Of a DNA stretch of 64,000 bases, positions 25,597 through 35,265 are shown one piece after another. A model generated the notes under the pieces. It made no database searches, was not told the origin of the DNA, and worked only from the letters and a program-made list of their open reading frames with translations. How positions within the stretch are numbered: position 1 is the first letter of the stretch; each line of letters begins with the position of its first letter. The position numbers and the translations under genes were made by a program. Origin of the DNA: Starkeya sp. ORNL1 (GTDB lineage: Bacteria; Pseudomonadota; Alphaproteobacteria; Rhizobiales; Xanthobacteraceae); the NCBI RefSeq assembly GCF_012971745.1, contig NZ_CP048834.1, positions 1,674,001 to 1,738,000 of the forward strand, written 5' to 3'.

Positions 25597-26949
25597 TCAA
25601 GCAGATCGGCCGCGCAACCTCACCCCAGCCTTCGCCCGCCCGATCAGCGGCAGCAGCGCCTTCAGCTCCGGGCCGCTTTCCTCGCCGGTCAGCGCCAGGC
25701 GCAGCGGGTGGAACAGCGCGCGCCCGCTTCGCCCGGCGGCCGGCTTCACGGCGGCGATCCAGCGCGGATAGACCTCATTGTCCCACGGCTCCTCCGGCAG
25801 CAGACCGGCGGCGAGGTTGAGGAAATCCGCATCCTCCGGCGCCACCACGGGCGCCAGCGGGCCTTCGACTACGCACCACCATTTGGCGGCGTCAGCCAGC
25901 GTCGCCAGATTGCCGCGCACCGCCAGCCAGAACGGCTCCCCGCCGCCGATACCCGACGCCGCAAGCCGCGCCGCCACCGCCGCATAGGGCAGATGGTGCA
26001 GCGTCGCCGCGGTCAGCGCGGAGAGCTCGGTCGGATCGAAGCGCGCCGGGGCGCGGGAGACCTTGGCGAAGTCGAGCCTGGCGGCCAGCGCATCGAGATC
26101 GGCCACCGGCTCCACCGCCAGCGAGGTGCCGGTGAGCACGGCAAGCGACGCCACCGCCAGCGCCTCTTCCCCGGCCTCGCGCAGCGCACGCAGCGAGAGA
26201 TGGCCGAGCCGCTTCGACAGCCCCTCACCGCTCGGCAGGGTCAGCAGATTGTGGTGGGCAAAGGTCGGCGGCACCGCGCCCAGCGCCTCGATGATCTCGA
26301 TCTGCACGCCGGTATTGGTGACGTGGTCCTCGCCGCGGACGACATGCGTCACCCCCATCTCGATATCGTCGACCACCGAGGTCGGCGTGTAGAGATAGGA
26401 GCCGTCCTCGCGCACCAGCACCGGATCGGACAGCGTGGCGGTGTCAACGTCGCAGCGCCCGCGCACCATGTCGTCCCAGACCACATGCCGGCCATCCAGC
26501 TTGAAGCGCCAGTGCGGGCGGCGCCCCTCGGCTTCCAGCTGCGCGCGCTCGGTGTCGGTAAGCGCGAGGGCGGCGCGGTCATAGAGCGGCGGCAGGTTGC
26601 GCCGGCGCCGGCTGAGGCGCTTCGTCTCCAGTTCCTCCTCGGTCTCATAGGCCGGATAGAGCCGGCCGATGGCCTTCAGCTTCTCCATCGCGGCGTCGTA
26701 GCGATCGGTGCGCTTCGACTGATGCTCGACACGATCCGGCGGAATGCCGAGCCAGTCGAGATCCTCGGCGATGGCGTCGGCGAATTCAGCTGTCGAGCGC
26801 GCGAGGTCGGTGTCGTCATAGCGCAGGATGAAGATGCCGCCCTGCTGCCGCGCGAACAGCGCGTTGTAGAGCGCGGTGCGGGCATTGCCGACATGCAGCA
26901 AGCCGGTCGGCGACGGGGCGAAGCGGAGGACGGGCGCAGGGTTCGACAT
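25597..26949 (-). CDS. gltX: glutamyl-tRNA synthetase
   Basis: The 450-residue class I synthetase has [20 protein letters not shown] (the HIGH-motif region, here HVGN), [21 protein letters not shown] and the KMSKS equivalent GLSKRLG. The C-terminal helical domain reads the anticodon ([17 protein letters not shown]). It charges tRNA-Glu, and in alphaproteobacteria one of two GltX copies may also serve tRNA-Gln via transamidation. This shorter form with an HVGN-type motif may be the second copy; that is inference. Start [16 protein letters not shown]. Confidence 0.92.
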   Translation of the reverse strand: MSNPAPVLRFAPSPTGLLHVGNARTALYNALFARQQGGIFILRYDDTDLARSTAEFADAIAEDLDWLGIPPDRVEHQSKRTDRYDAAMEKLKAIGRLYPAYETEEELETKRLSRRRRNLPPLYDRAALALTDTERAQLEAEGRRPHWRFKLDGRHVVWDDMVRGRCDVDTATLSDPVLVREDGSYLYTPTSVVDDIEMGVTHVVRGEDHVTNTGVQIEIIEALGAVPPTFAHHNLLTLPSGEGLSKRLGHLSLRALREAGEEALAVASLAVLTGTSLAVEPVADLDALAARLDFAKVSRAPARFDPTELSALTAATLHHLPYAAVAARLAASGIGGGEPFWLAVRGNLATLADAAKWWCVVEGPLAPVVAPEDADFLNLAAGLLPEEPWDNEVYPRWIAAVKPAAGRSGRALFHPLRLALTGEESGPELKALLPLIGRAKAGVRLRGRSA

Positions 26950-27017
26950 GGTCCGCCTTATCGCCGAGGCCGGGCCGGCTTACAACCGCGCTCGCGCGTC
27001 ACTTGCGCGCCCATCCG

Positions 27018-27821
27018 TCACTTGCGGATCGAAAGGCCGAGATTCTTCGCGGCTTCCAGATTCTTCGCGGCTTCCAGCCCGACCAGTCCGATCAGCCTGG
27101 CCGAATCGACATCGGCGCCCTTGAAGTCGGCGCCGGCCACATCAGCGCCGGTGAAGTCGGCCCCGGCGGCCTCCATGCCGACGAGCGAGGCGCTCGTCAG
27201 ATTGGCGCCGCGAAGGGTCGCAAAGTTGAGCTGGGCACGGGAGAGATTGGCGGCTTCGAGATCGGCGCCGTCGAGATTGGCCGAGTTCAGCACGCCGCGC
27301 ATCAGGCCCATCGACTGGTTGCGCATGTCGGCGCTGAAATTCACGCCGGCGAGCCTGGCCCCGCTGAAATCGGCGCGGGAGAAATCCCCGGCGATGCGTG
27401 CGCCGGCGAGATCGGCACCATTGAACCGGCCATCCTGCGCCTGCGTACCGAACAGGCTCGCCTTCCTCAGGCTGGCGCCGGAAAGATCGATCTTCATCAT
27501 CCAGGCCTGATCGAACTGCGCGCCATCGAGCTCCGCCCCCGCGAGCTTCGTGCCGTTGAGCAGCGCGACACGGAAGTTCGCCCCGGTGAGATCGAGGCCG
27601 GACAGATCGAGGCCATTGAGCCGGCGCCCGGCGAGATCGACCGGCTGGCCCGGCTTCGCCGCGGCGATCAACGCCACGACATCGGCGCGGCTCAGCTCGG
27701 CCGTCGTCATCTGCGGCGAGTTCAGATCGAGGTGGCGCAGCATGTCCTGCGCGCCGGCGGGCGCGAGCGCCAGGCATCCGGCGAGCAGCGTCGCAATCCC
27801 GATTGCCAGCGGCGTCTTCAC
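27018..27821 (-). CDS. secreted pentapeptide-repeat protein
   Basis: A GTG start at 27819-27821 with GAGGGCGCGCC upstream gives a signal peptide (KTPLAIGIATLLAGCLALAP). About 30 pentapeptide units A(D/N)LXX follow (LSGLDLTGANFRVALLNGTK; GADFTGADVAGADFKGADVD), forming a right-handed quadrilateral beta-helix of some 150 residues. The ATG at 27914 would add 31 residues before the signal. The C-terminus has an exact 18-base tandem duplication (27042-27077), giving EAAKNLEAAKNL. Ligand unknown; export argues against the DNA-mimic role of Qnr proteins. Confidence 0.82.
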   Translation of the reverse strand: MKTPLAIGIATLLAGCLALAPAGAQDMLRHLDLNSPQMTTAELSRADVVALIAAAKPGQPVDLAGRRLNGLDLSGLDLTGANFRVALLNGTKLAGAELDGAQFDQAWMMKIDLSGASLRKASLFGTQAQDGRFNGADLAGARIAGDFSRADFSGARLAGVNFSADMRNQSMGLMRGVLNSANLDGADLEAANLSRAQLNFATLRGANLTSASLVGMEAAGADFTGADVAGADFKGADVDSARLIGLVGLEAAKNLEAAKNLGLSIRK

Positions 27822-27933
27822 GGCGCGCCCTCGCGGAACCACAGGAAAGACGAGTGATAACATCGGGGTGTGGGATGGGCGCATCACGACTGCGGGATGC
27901 GGTGGCTCAAGCAATGCCGTGGCTCGGCTTGGA

Positions 27934-28033
27934 CATCCTTCGAGGCCCGGCTTTGCCGGGCACCTCAGGATGACGTGGTTCTTTCAAAAGCAACGTCATC
28001 CTGAGGCGCGAGCGCAGCGAGCCTCGAAGGATG
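27934..28033. repeat. dyad repeat 'CATCCTTCGAGG' family
   Basis: A full copy between the pentapeptide gene and nadE. The left arm is CCCGGCTTTGCCGGG and the right is CGAGCGCAGCGAG. Confidence 0.85.
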
Positions 28034-28049
28034 CCCAAGCAGCGCGCCC

Positions 28050-29723
28050 CTACACCGACTCCCGGAACCGGTTCGTGATCGGATACCGGCGATCCCGCCC
28101 GAAATTGCGCGTCGTCACCTTCACACCGGGCGCGGCCTGGCGGCGCTTGTATTCGGCAAGGTTCAGCATGCGCTCGACCCGCGCCACCAAGGCGGCGTCG
28201 AAGCCCTCCGACACGATCGCCGAGACCGGCAGTTCCTGCTCCACCAGCCGCTCCAAGATCGCGTCCAGCACCTCGTAGGGCGGCAGGCTGTCCTGATCCT
28301 TCTGGTTCTCGCGCAGTTCCGCGGTCGGCGGCTTGGTGATGATGTTCTCGGGGATCACCACGCCGTCCGGGCCCAAAGCATTGGCCGGCTTCCAGCCATT
28401 GCGCAGCGTGCAGAGCCGAAACACCTCGGTCTTGTAGAGATCCTTCAGCGGGTTGTAGCCGCCATTCATGTCGCCATAGAGCGTGGCATAGCCGGTCGAC
28501 ATCTCCGACTTGTTGCCGGTGGTCACCACCATGGCGCCGAACTTGTTGGAGATCGACATCAGTATGGTGCCGCGGGCGCGGGACTGCAGGTTCTCCTCGG
28601 TGACATCGCGCGCGCGCCCGGCGAACAGCGGCGCCATCACCTGCTCCAGCCCCTCCACCGCATCGACGATCGGCACGATGTCATAGCGGCAGCCCAGTGC
28701 CTCGGCGACGCCGGCGGCATCGGACAGCGATTCGTTCGAGGTGAAGCGATAGGGCAGCATCACGCAATGCACGCGGTCCTTGCCCAGCGCATCGACCGCC
28801 ATGGTGGCGGCCAGCGCGGAATCGATGCCGCCAGACAGGCCCAGCACCACGCCGGGGAAACGGTTCTTCTCGACATAATCGCGCAGGCCCAGCACGCAGG
28901 CGGCGTAATCCGCCTCGTCGCCCTCGAGCAGCGGGGCGCGCGCGCCCTCCTCGCAGCGCCAGCCATCGGCCCAGCGCTCCCAGCGGGTGAGGCGCACGCG
29001 CTCCTGAAAATTGGGGAGTTGCACGGCCAGCGTGCGGTCGGCGTTCAGCACGAAGGAGCCGCCGTCGAACACCAGCTCGTCCTGGCCGCTCACCTGGTTG
29101 ATGTAAGCGAGCGGCAGGCCGCTCTCGACCACGCGGGCCACCGCGACATTGGTCCGCTCCTCATAGACGGTGCGGCGATAGGGCGAGCCATTGGGGATGA
29201 GCAGCATCTCGGCGCCGGTTTCCGACAGGCACTCGATGACGTCGGCCGACCAGATGTCCTCGCACACCGGCACGCCGATGCGCACGCCCTTGAACGGGAT
29301 CGGCCCCGGCATCGGGCCGGCGGCGAACACCCGCTTCTCGTCGAACGGGCCGTAATTCGGCAGGTCGACCTTGAAGCGCACCGCGGCGACGCGGCCATCC
29401 TCCAGCAGCACGGCGGCATTATAAAGCTTGCCGCCATCGACCCATGGGGCGCCGATCAGCACCGCCGGGCCGCCATCGGCGGTGTCCGCGGCGAAGGCCT
29501 CGATCGCCTCGCGGCAGGCGCGCTGGAAGGCCGGCTTCAGCACCAGGTCTTCCGGGGGATAGCCAGCGATGAACAGCTCGGTGAACATGATGAGCTCGGC
29601 GCCCTGCGAGGCGGCGTCGGCACGGGCGTCGCGCGCTTTCGCAAGGTTGCCGGCGACATCGCCGACCACCGGATTGAGCTGCGCAAAGGCGATGAAAAGC
29701 TGATCGACAGGGGCGCTGGACAT
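28050..29723 (-). CDS. nadE: glutamine-dependent NAD+ synthetase
   Basis: The 557-residue two-domain enzyme has an N-terminal nitrilase/glutaminase domain (about 1-260) with the Glu-Lys-Cys set in FTELFIAGYPPEDL, VKADLP-like KVDLPNYGPFDEKRVF and GVPVCEDIW. A C-terminal synthetase domain follows, with P-loop VLGLSGGIDSALAATMAVDA, SNKFGAMVVTTGNKSEMSTG and GYATLYGDMNGGYNPLKDLYK in adjoining segments. It amidates nicotinate adenine dinucleotide with ammonia channelled from glutamine, the last step of NAD synthesis. Length is standard. Confidence 0.95.
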   Translation of the reverse strand: MSSAPVDQLFIAFAQLNPVVGDVAGNLAKARDARADAASQGAELIMFTELFIAGYPPEDLVLKPAFQRACREAIEAFAADTADGGPAVLIGAPWVDGGKLYNAAVLLEDGRVAAVRFKVDLPNYGPFDEKRVFAAGPMPGPIPFKGVRIGVPVCEDIWSADVIECLSETGAEMLLIPNGSPYRRTVYEERTNVAVARVVESGLPLAYINQVSGQDELVFDGGSFVLNADRTLAVQLPNFQERVRLTRWERWADGWRCEEGARAPLLEGDEADYAACVLGLRDYVEKNRFPGVVLGLSGGIDSALAATMAVDALGKDRVHCVMLPYRFTSNESLSDAAGVAEALGCRYDIVPIVDAVEGLEQVMAPLFAGRARDVTEENLQSRARGTILMSISNKFGAMVVTTGNKSEMSTGYATLYGDMNGGYNPLKDLYKTEVFRLCTLRNGWKPANALGPDGVVIPENIITKPPTAELRENQKDQDSLPPYEVLDAILERLVEQELPVSAIVSEGFDAALVARVERMLNLAEYKRRQAAPGVKVTTRNFGRDRRYPITNRFRESV

Positions 29724-29800
29724 GAGTGAGATGTAGCGCCGCGAACGGGCTACCGCAACGCGCTCCGGCGCCGCAATGCGCGACGCGCGGGGCAGATCCG

Positions 29801-30181
29801 CTATTCCGCGGCCACCAGTTCGGGGCCCCCGCTTTCGGCAGCGGGCTGCCGGGTGCCGAGCCGATCACGGCCCCATTGGGCGAGGCCGAGCACCATGGGG
29901 CGGAGCTTCTCGCCCTCCTCGGTCAGGCGATAGCCGACCTGCGGCGGCACGGTGGGATAGACGCGGCGGGCGATGATGCCGTCGGCCTCCAGCTCGCGCA
30001 GGGCCTTGGCGAGGATGCGCTGGGTGACGTTCGGCATGCGCCGGCGCAACTCGCTGAAACGCAGTTCGCCATTGAGCAGATGGAAGATGGTGCCGCCCTT
30101 CCATTTGGCGCCGATGATCTCAAGGCTCGCCTCGACCGGGCAGCCGGTGCCGCAGCTATAATCCTCGTGACGCTTGGCCAT
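29801..30181 (-). CDS. HxlR-family transcriptional regulator
   Basis: The 126-residue protein has the HxlR pattern CGTGCPVEASLEIIGAKWKG, recognition-helix region RFSELRRRMPNVTQRILAKA and wing RRVYPTVPPQVGYRLTEEGE. Two Cys at the N-terminus (CGTGC) may sense thiol-reactive compounds as in YodB/HypR relatives. It is divergent from the MDR alcohol dehydrogenase at 30493, a common HxlR target type, although a dyad repeat sits in the spacer. Regulation of that gene is inference. Confidence 0.9.
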   Translation of the reverse strand: MAKRHEDYSCGTGCPVEASLEIIGAKWKGGTIFHLLNGELRFSELRRRMPNVTQRILAKALRELEADGIIARRVYPTVPPQVGYRLTEEGEKLRPMVLGLAQWGRDRLGTRQPAAESGGPELVAAE

Positions 30182-30263
30182 GGTGGTCTCCGTCTCGCAA
30201 GCCGGCTGATATTAGGGGCTGCGTGCGAAATATGGGAGCGGCCTCGGGTGGCGCTCGGCTTCA

Positions 30264-30361
30264 ACATCCTTCGAGGCTCGCTGCGCGAGCACCTCAGGAT
30301 GACGTCGCTTTTGTAACCCCGTCATCCTGAGGTGCCCGGCGAAGACGGGCCTCGAAGGATG
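30264..30361. repeat. dyad repeat 'CATCCTTCGAGG' family
   Basis: A full copy in a divergent spacer between the hxlR-like gene and the alcohol dehydrogenase gene. This is unusual, because most copies lie downstream of genes. The right inner hairpin is GCCCGGCGAAGACGGGC. Confidence 0.85.
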
Positions 30362-30492
30362 CTGAAGCAGAAAAACCCGGTTCCATTCCTGATACCACCC
30401 GACAAAATCGTGCCGTCTTGCGCAATCCCGCGCCGTGGCGACATTGGGCGGGAAACTGCAACACGCGCCATCGGGCGCCGGAGACCCGTGCC

Positions 30493-31497
30493 ATGAAAGC
30501 CGTCGGCTATAGCGAATCGCTGCCCATCACCGCGGAGAAGTCACTGTTCGACTTCGAAACCGCCAAGCCCACACCCGGCCCGCGCGACCTGTTGGTCAAT
30601 GTGAAGGCGGTCTCGGTCAATCCGGTCGATACCAAGGTGCGGATGCGCCGGCAGGGTACGCCGGATGCGCCGGTTATCCTCGGCTGGGACGCCACCGGCG
30701 TGGTCGAGGCGGTGGGCTCAGGCGTCACGTTCTTCAAGCCCGGCGACGAGGTGTTCTATGCCGGCACGCTGATGCGGCCGGGCACCAATGCCGAATATCA
30801 CCTGGTGGACGAGCGCATCGTCGGCCTGAAGCCGAAAAGCCTTGGGTTCGCGGACGCCGCGGCGCTGCCGCTCACCGCGGTCACCGCGTGGGAAGCGCTG
30901 TTCGACCGGCTCGAAGTGCCGAAGACCGGCGGCGGCAAGCTGCTGATCATCGGCGCCGCGGGCGGGGTCGGCTCGCTTGCGGTGCAGTTTGCCCGCCAGC
31001 TCACCGACCTCACCGTGATCGGCACCGCCTCGCGCCCGGAAAGCGCGAAATGGGTGACCGAGCTCGGCGCCCATGCGGTGATCGATCACTCGAAGCCGCT
31101 GACCGAGGGGCTGGCGGCGGCCGGCCTTGGCGAGGTGGATTATGCGTTCAGCCTCACCAATACCGACCAGCATTGGGCCGAGATCGTCAAGGCGATGCGC
31201 CCGCAGGGCAAGATCGCGCTGATCGACGACCCGAAGACGCTCGACGCGCTGCCGCTGAAGGGCAAGAGCCTGTCGCTGCACTGGGAGCTGATGTTCACCC
31301 GCTCGATGTTCGAGACGCCGGACATGGACGCCCAGCACCGCATGCTGAACGAGGTGTCGAAGCTGGTCGACGCGGGGACTGTGAAGACCACGATCGGCGC
31401 CAATTTCGGCACGATCAACGCCGCGAACCTCAAGCGCGCGCACGCGGCGCTGGAGAGCGGCACGTCGATCGGGAAGGTCGTGCTGGAGGGGTTTTGA
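30493..31497 (+). CDS. zinc-binding alcohol dehydrogenase / quinone oxidoreductase family (MDR)
   Basis: From MKAVGYSESLPITAE the 334-residue product matches the medium-chain dehydrogenase plan. A GroES-like domain (VKAVSVNPVDTKVRMRRQG; GWDATGVVEAVGSGV) precedes a Rossmann domain with LLIIGAAGGVGSLAVQFARQ and the NADPH-side TASRPESAKWVTELGAHAVI. It lacks the structural-zinc Cys cluster, so it is closer to NADPH:quinone reductases despite the family name. The start at 30493 is preferred over upstream 30418, which adds a non-conserved leader. The divergent HxlR regulator likely responds to its quinone or aldehyde substrates. Confidence 0.88.
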   Translation: MKAVGYSESLPITAEKSLFDFETAKPTPGPRDLLVNVKAVSVNPVDTKVRMRRQGTPDAPVILGWDATGVVEAVGSGVTFFKPGDEVFYAGTLMRPGTNAEYHLVDERIVGLKPKSLGFADAAALPLTAVTAWEALFDRLEVPKTGGGKLLIIGAAGGVGSLAVQFARQLTDLTVIGTASRPESAKWVTELGAHAVIDHSKPLTEGLAAAGLGEVDYAFSLTNTDQHWAEIVKAMRPQGKIALIDDPKTLDALPLKGKSLSLHWELMFTRSMFETPDMDAQHRMLNEVSKLVDAGTVKTTIGANFGTINAANLKRAHAALESGTSIGKVVLEGF

Positions 31498-31513
31498 GGG
31501 GTCGCTGGGCGGG

Positions 31514-31608
31514 CATCCTTCGAGGCTCGCTGCGCTCGAACATCAGGATGACGTCGCTTTTATAACCACGTCATCCTGAGGTGCCGCCGCAGGCGGCCTC
31601 GAAGGATG
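31514..31608. repeat. dyad repeat 'CATCCTTCGAGG' family
   Basis: A copy between convergent genes. The left arm ends GAACATCAGGATGA rather than CACCTCAGGATGA, a small divergence; the right arm has the GCCGCCGCAGGCGGC hairpin. Confidence 0.8.
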
Positions 31609-31621
31609 CTGAAGCAAAGCG

Positions 31622-33220
31622 TCACCCCGTCTTCAGCCCCACCACATCGCGCAGATATCCGACCACCGCGCATTCCGACCAATCGGCGCGGTGGAGGCCG
31701 AGATAGCCGTCCGGCCGTACCAGCCAGAGCCCGCCGGGCTCGCCGAACACGGTGCGGAACGCGCCGGCGGCATCGTGGATGAGTTCCACCCCCGGCGGCT
31801 CCTCGACCACTGCGTCACCGGGCGCGATGGCGATGACGCGGACCAGGTCCGGGAACATGGTGCGCAAGGTGTTGGCGCCGGCCTCGACCTTCCAGGTGTC
31901 GCCATCGACGAGCGGCGCCAGCAGCACGTGGCGGGTGCCGCGCAGCAGCTCGAACAGCCGCAGCGGGAAGCCGAAGCCGGAGCGGCGCAGGCCCGGCACA
32001 TCCGGCACGCGGTCGCCCGGGCGGAGATTCGCACTGCCCGGCCCGGCGCTGAGCGGGCCGCCGGCATAGGAGACCAGCACTTGCGTGTCGGCCAGCCGGT
32101 CGGGCGGGGCCTTGCGGCCCTCATGGCCGAGATTGACGGTGGCCTCGGTGGTGCGGGCGACGACATCGGCGGCGACCGGGCGGCGCTCGGCCTCATAGCT
32201 GTCGAGCAGCGCCTCGGCGGCATGCCCTCGCGTCACCAAAGCGAGCTTCCAGGCGAGGTTATAGGCGTCCTGGATGCCGGTGTTCATGCCCTGCCCGCCG
32301 GTCGGCGGATGGATGTGGCAGGCATCGCCGGCAATGAAGACCTTGCCGACCCGATACTTGTCGGCGAGCCGCATGCTGATGCGGAAGATGGACGACCAGC
32401 GCAGGTCGGAGAATGTCGCGTGCGTCGGCAGCAGCCGGTCGGCCACCGCCTGCAGATCGTCGAGCGTGGCGCCGGGGCGATCGGCCTGGATGCCATGGTC
32501 GGTGCCGCTGCCGGACGGCGCGGCGAGCCGCTCCGGCGCCGGCATGGAGACGCGGTAGCGGCCGCGCTCGGGCAGCGGGACGGCGACCAGGAAATCCGGC
32601 GCGGCATCTTCCACCGGCACGATAGCCCGCAATGTCATGCCGCGAGCGAGATCCCAGTCGATATGGACATCGCCGAGCATGAACTCGGACGGGAAGGCGT
32701 CGCCTTCGAAACCGATGCCGAGCGCCTTGCGCACCGCGCTGTGGGCGCCATCGCAGCCGACGACATGGCGGAAGCGCGCGTTCATCCGGCCGCCCGAAGT
32801 GTCGAGTTCGACATCGACGCCATCGGCGTCCTGGCTGAGGCCGGCCAGCGCGATGCCGCGCTCGACGGTTATGCCGTAGCTGGCGAGATGGGCGGTCAGC
32901 ACCGCCTCGGTGGCGTATTGCGGCACGCCCAGTGCGGCGAACGGCAGGTCGCTGAGGTCGAGCGTCAGCTCCTTCACCGGAGCGCCGGGCAGGATCAGCC
33001 GCATGCCGGTGAGCCAGAGGCCGGCATCGACCAACTCGCGGACGACGCCCATGTCCTCCATGACTTCGAGCGTGCGCGGCGTGACGCCGATGGCGCGGCA
33101 GTAAGGCGATGGGGCGTCGAGCTGGTCGATGATGCGCGGGCGCACGCCATGGCGCGCCAGTTCGCAGGCCAGTGTCAGCCCGACTGGGCCGGCACCTATC
33201 ACGAGTATGTCGGACGCCAT
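31622..33220 (-). CDS. FAD-dependent aromatic monooxygenase (PheA/TfdB, PF01494 family)
   Basis: From MASDILVIGAGPVGLTLACE the 532-residue enzyme has the N-terminal dinucleotide fold, the DG motif VVGCDGAHSAVRKALGIGFE and the FAD-ribityl GD motif FIAGDACHIHPPTGGQGMNT, then GIQDAYNLAWKLALV. A C-terminal thioredoxin-like domain follows (PLRLFELLRGTRHVLLAPLV). Such flavoproteins hydroxylate phenols or polyketide-like aromatics with NAD(P)H and O2; the substrate is not deducible. An ATG two codons upstream is also possible. No catabolic operon surrounds it. Confidence 0.88.
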   Translation of the reverse strand: MASDILVIGAGPVGLTLACELARHGVRPRIIDQLDAPSPYCRAIGVTPRTLEVMEDMGVVRELVDAGLWLTGMRLILPGAPVKELTLDLSDLPFAALGVPQYATEAVLTAHLASYGITVERGIALAGLSQDADGVDVELDTSGGRMNARFRHVVGCDGAHSAVRKALGIGFEGDAFPSEFMLGDVHIDWDLARGMTLRAIVPVEDAAPDFLVAVPLPERGRYRVSMPAPERLAAPSGSGTDHGIQADRPGATLDDLQAVADRLLPTHATFSDLRWSSIFRISMRLADKYRVGKVFIAGDACHIHPPTGGQGMNTGIQDAYNLAWKLALVTRGHAAEALLDSYEAERRPVAADVVARTTEATVNLGHEGRKAPPDRLADTQVLVSYAGGPLSAGPGSANLRPGDRVPDVPGLRRSGFGFPLRLFELLRGTRHVLLAPLVDGDTWKVEAGANTLRTMFPDLVRVIAIAPGDAVVEEPPGVELIHDAAGAFRTVFGEPGGLWLVRPDGYLGLHRADWSECAVVGYLRDVVGLKTG

Positions 33221-33321
33221 CCCCACCTCCCGTTTTCGGGATCTTGGTAGTGGGAATGCTGCCGGGATGGAAGGGGAAGTTACGAGATTTGAATCATGTC
33301 GAGGGAGGCGCCCGGCGTGAG

Positions 33322-33360
33322 CATCCTTCGAGGCTCACTGCGTTCGCACCCCCGGATATT
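33322..33360. repeat. half copy of the 'CATCCTTCGAGG' dyad repeat
   Basis: CATCCTTCGAGGCTCACTGC...CGCACCCCCGGAT is a single degenerate arm without its inverse partner. It is followed directly by another repeat family. Confidence 0.6.
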
Positions 33361-33383
33361 GAAGCAAGGCGACGCCTGACTTT

Positions 33384-33547
33384 CCCTCTCCCCGTTGGGG
33401 AGAGGTGGCCCGCGGAGCGGGTCGGTGAGGGGCTTCGACGCGCGATCCCCCTCACCCCAACCCTCTCCGTCAAAGTCGGATATATCCGACTTTGACTTTC
33501 TAGAGTGCTGAACTCGGCAACAGCCGAGTTCAGTGCGGGGAGAGGGA
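33384..33547. repeat. 'CCCTCTCCCC' palindromic repeat carrying a 67-bp double-hairpin insert
   Basis: The repeat starts CCCTCTCCCCGTTGGGGAGAGG, continues CCCCTCACCCCAACCCTCTCC, and should close with CGGGGAGAGGG. Between these last two, at about 33469-33535, lies an insert with a perfect 28-bp palindrome centred on GATATATC (33469-33496) and a second hairpin, CTGAACTCGGC/GCCGAGTTCAG (33508-33533). A related short hairpin occurs at 57109-57131. Confidence 0.75.
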
Positions 33548-33554
33548 GCTTGGT

Positions 33555-34940
33555 TCACTCCGCAGCGGCGATGACCGGACGGGCCTTGCCGGCGCGTTCC
33601 TGCTTCAGCAACTCAGCGACGAGGAAGGCCATCTCGATGGCCTGCTCGGCATTGAGCCGCGGGTCGCAATAGGTGTGGTAGCGGTCCTTCAGGTCCGCGT
33701 CCGAGATCGCCCGCGCGCCGCCGGTGCATTCGGTGACGTTCTTGCCGGTCATCTCAAGATGCACGCCGCCGGCATAGGTGCCCTCGGCCTGATGCACGGC
33801 GAAGAAGTCCTTCACCTCGCGCAGGATCTGGTCGAACGGCCGGGTCTTGTAGCCGGACGCCGCCTTGATGGTGTTGCCGTGCATCGGGTCGGACGACCAC
33901 ACCACCGTGCGGCCTTCCCGCTTCACCGCACGCACCAGCGCCGGCAGGCTGTCGCCCACCTTGTCGGCGCCGAAGCGGCCGATCAGGGTCAGGCGGCCGG
34001 CCTCGTTGTCCGGGTTCAGCGCGTCGATGAGGCGGAGCAGATCGTCCGGCTTCAGCGACGGGCCGCACTTCAGGCCGATCGGGTTCTTCACGCCGCGGCA
34101 GTATTCCACGTGGGCGTGGTCGAACTGGCGGGTGCGATCGCCGATCCAGATCATGTGGCCGGAAGTGGCGTACCAGTCACCGCTGGTCGAATCCACGCGC
34201 GTCATCGCCTGCTCGAAGCCGAGAAGCAGCGCCTCGTGGCTGGTGAACAGGTCGGTGGTGCGCATCTCCGGATGGTTCTCCGGATCGATGCCGATGGCGC
34301 GCATGAAGTCGAGCGCCTCGGTGATGCGATCAGCGAGCGCCTGGTAGCGGCCGGACTGCGGCGAATCCTTGATGAAGCCGAGCATCCACTGGTGGGCGTT
34401 GCCGAGGCTGGCATAGCCACCGTTCGCGAAGGCGCGCAGCAGGTTCAGCGTCGCCGCCGACTGGCGGTACGCTTCGAGCTGGCGGCGCGGATCGGGGATG
34501 CGCGCTTCCGGGGTGAAGTCGATGTCGTTGACGATGTCGCCGCGGTACGACGGCAGCTCGACATCGCCGATCTTCTCCATCGGCGCCGAGCGCGGCTTGG
34601 CGAACTGGCCGGCGACGCGGCCGATCTTCACCACCGGGGAGGCGCCGGCATAGGTCAGCACCACCGCCATCTGCAGGAAGACGCGGAAGAAGTCGCGGAT
34701 ATTGTCGGCCGAATGCTCGGCGAAGCTCTCGGCGCAGTCACCGCCCTGCAGCAGGAAGGCTTCCCCTTTGGCCACCTTGGCGAGGTCACGCTTCAGGCGG
34801 CGGGCCTCACCTGCAAAAACGAGCGGCGGAAAGCTGGCAAGCTGACGCTCCACGGAAGCCAGGGCCTCCATGTCGGGATATTCCGGCACCTGCTGAATGG
34901 GCTTGGCCCTCCAGCTATCCGGCGTCCAGCGCTCAGCCAT
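33555..34940 (-). CDS. class II 3-deoxy-7-phosphoheptulonate (DAHP) synthase
   Basis: The 461-residue protein starts [20 protein letters not shown], typical of plant-type (class II) DAHP synthases. It carries [29 protein letters not shown], the PEP/E4P and metal-binding residues in [20 protein letters not shown], and [20 protein letters not shown] and [17 protein letters not shown]. It condenses PEP with erythrose-4-phosphate to open the shikimate pathway. Class II enzymes are feedback-regulated differently from AroFGH. Length matches the family. It is single-gene. Confidence 0.94.
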   Translation of the reverse strand: MAERWTPDSWRAKPIQQVPEYPDMEALASVERQLASFPPLVFAGEARRLKRDLAKVAKGEAFLLQGGDCAESFAEHSADNIRDFFRVFLQMAVVLTYAGASPVVKIGRVAGQFAKPRSAPMEKIGDVELPSYRGDIVNDIDFTPEARIPDPRRQLEAYRQSAATLNLLRAFANGGYASLGNAHQWMLGFIKDSPQSGRYQALADRITEALDFMRAIGIDPENHPEMRTTDLFTSHEALLLGFEQAMTRVDSTSGDWYATSGHMIWIGDRTRQFDHAHVEYCRGVKNPIGLKCGPSLKPDDLLRLIDALNPDNEAGRLTLIGRFGADKVGDSLPALVRAVKREGRTVVWSSDPMHGNTIKAASGYKTRPFDQILREVKDFFAVHQAEGTYAGGVHLEMTGKNVTECTGGARAISDADLKDRYHTYCDPRLNAEQAIEMAFLVAELLKQERAGKARPVIAAAE

Positions 34941-35147
34941 CTTCGCCTCCTCACGATTATTGCCGCCGGGGCGAGCTGATATGAGCCCGGGCGGGAAAGG
35001 CGGGCCTTATACACCTAAGGGCAAGAACAATACCAGACCACGGATGCAGGGTGGATGTTGCATTTGTGAGAAGGTGTTGCGCGTTTGGCGTACCCACCTT
35101 TGGCGATGCGGTGAGGCCGAGGGAAGGAAGAAGACGCTCTGCTTGAA

Positions 35148-35248
35148 CATCCTTCGAGGCCCGGCGTCGCCGGGCACCTCAGGATGACGTCGTGTTTAAA
35201 AGAACCACGTCATCCTGAGGTGCGAGCGTCAGCGAGCCTCGAAGGATG
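35148..35248. repeat. dyad repeat 'CATCCTTCGAGG' family
   Basis: A full copy within the 34941-35265 gap between two same-strand genes. The left inner hairpin is GCCCGGCGTCGCCGGGC. The rest of this gap holds no recognised gene. Confidence 0.85.
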
Positions 35249-35265
35249 TCCAAGCAGTACGCCCG

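Noticed and set aside
28050..29723. Two separate genes (a nitrilase and an NAD synthetase)
   Set aside because: The frame is continuous and matches the known two-domain glutamine-dependent NadE.
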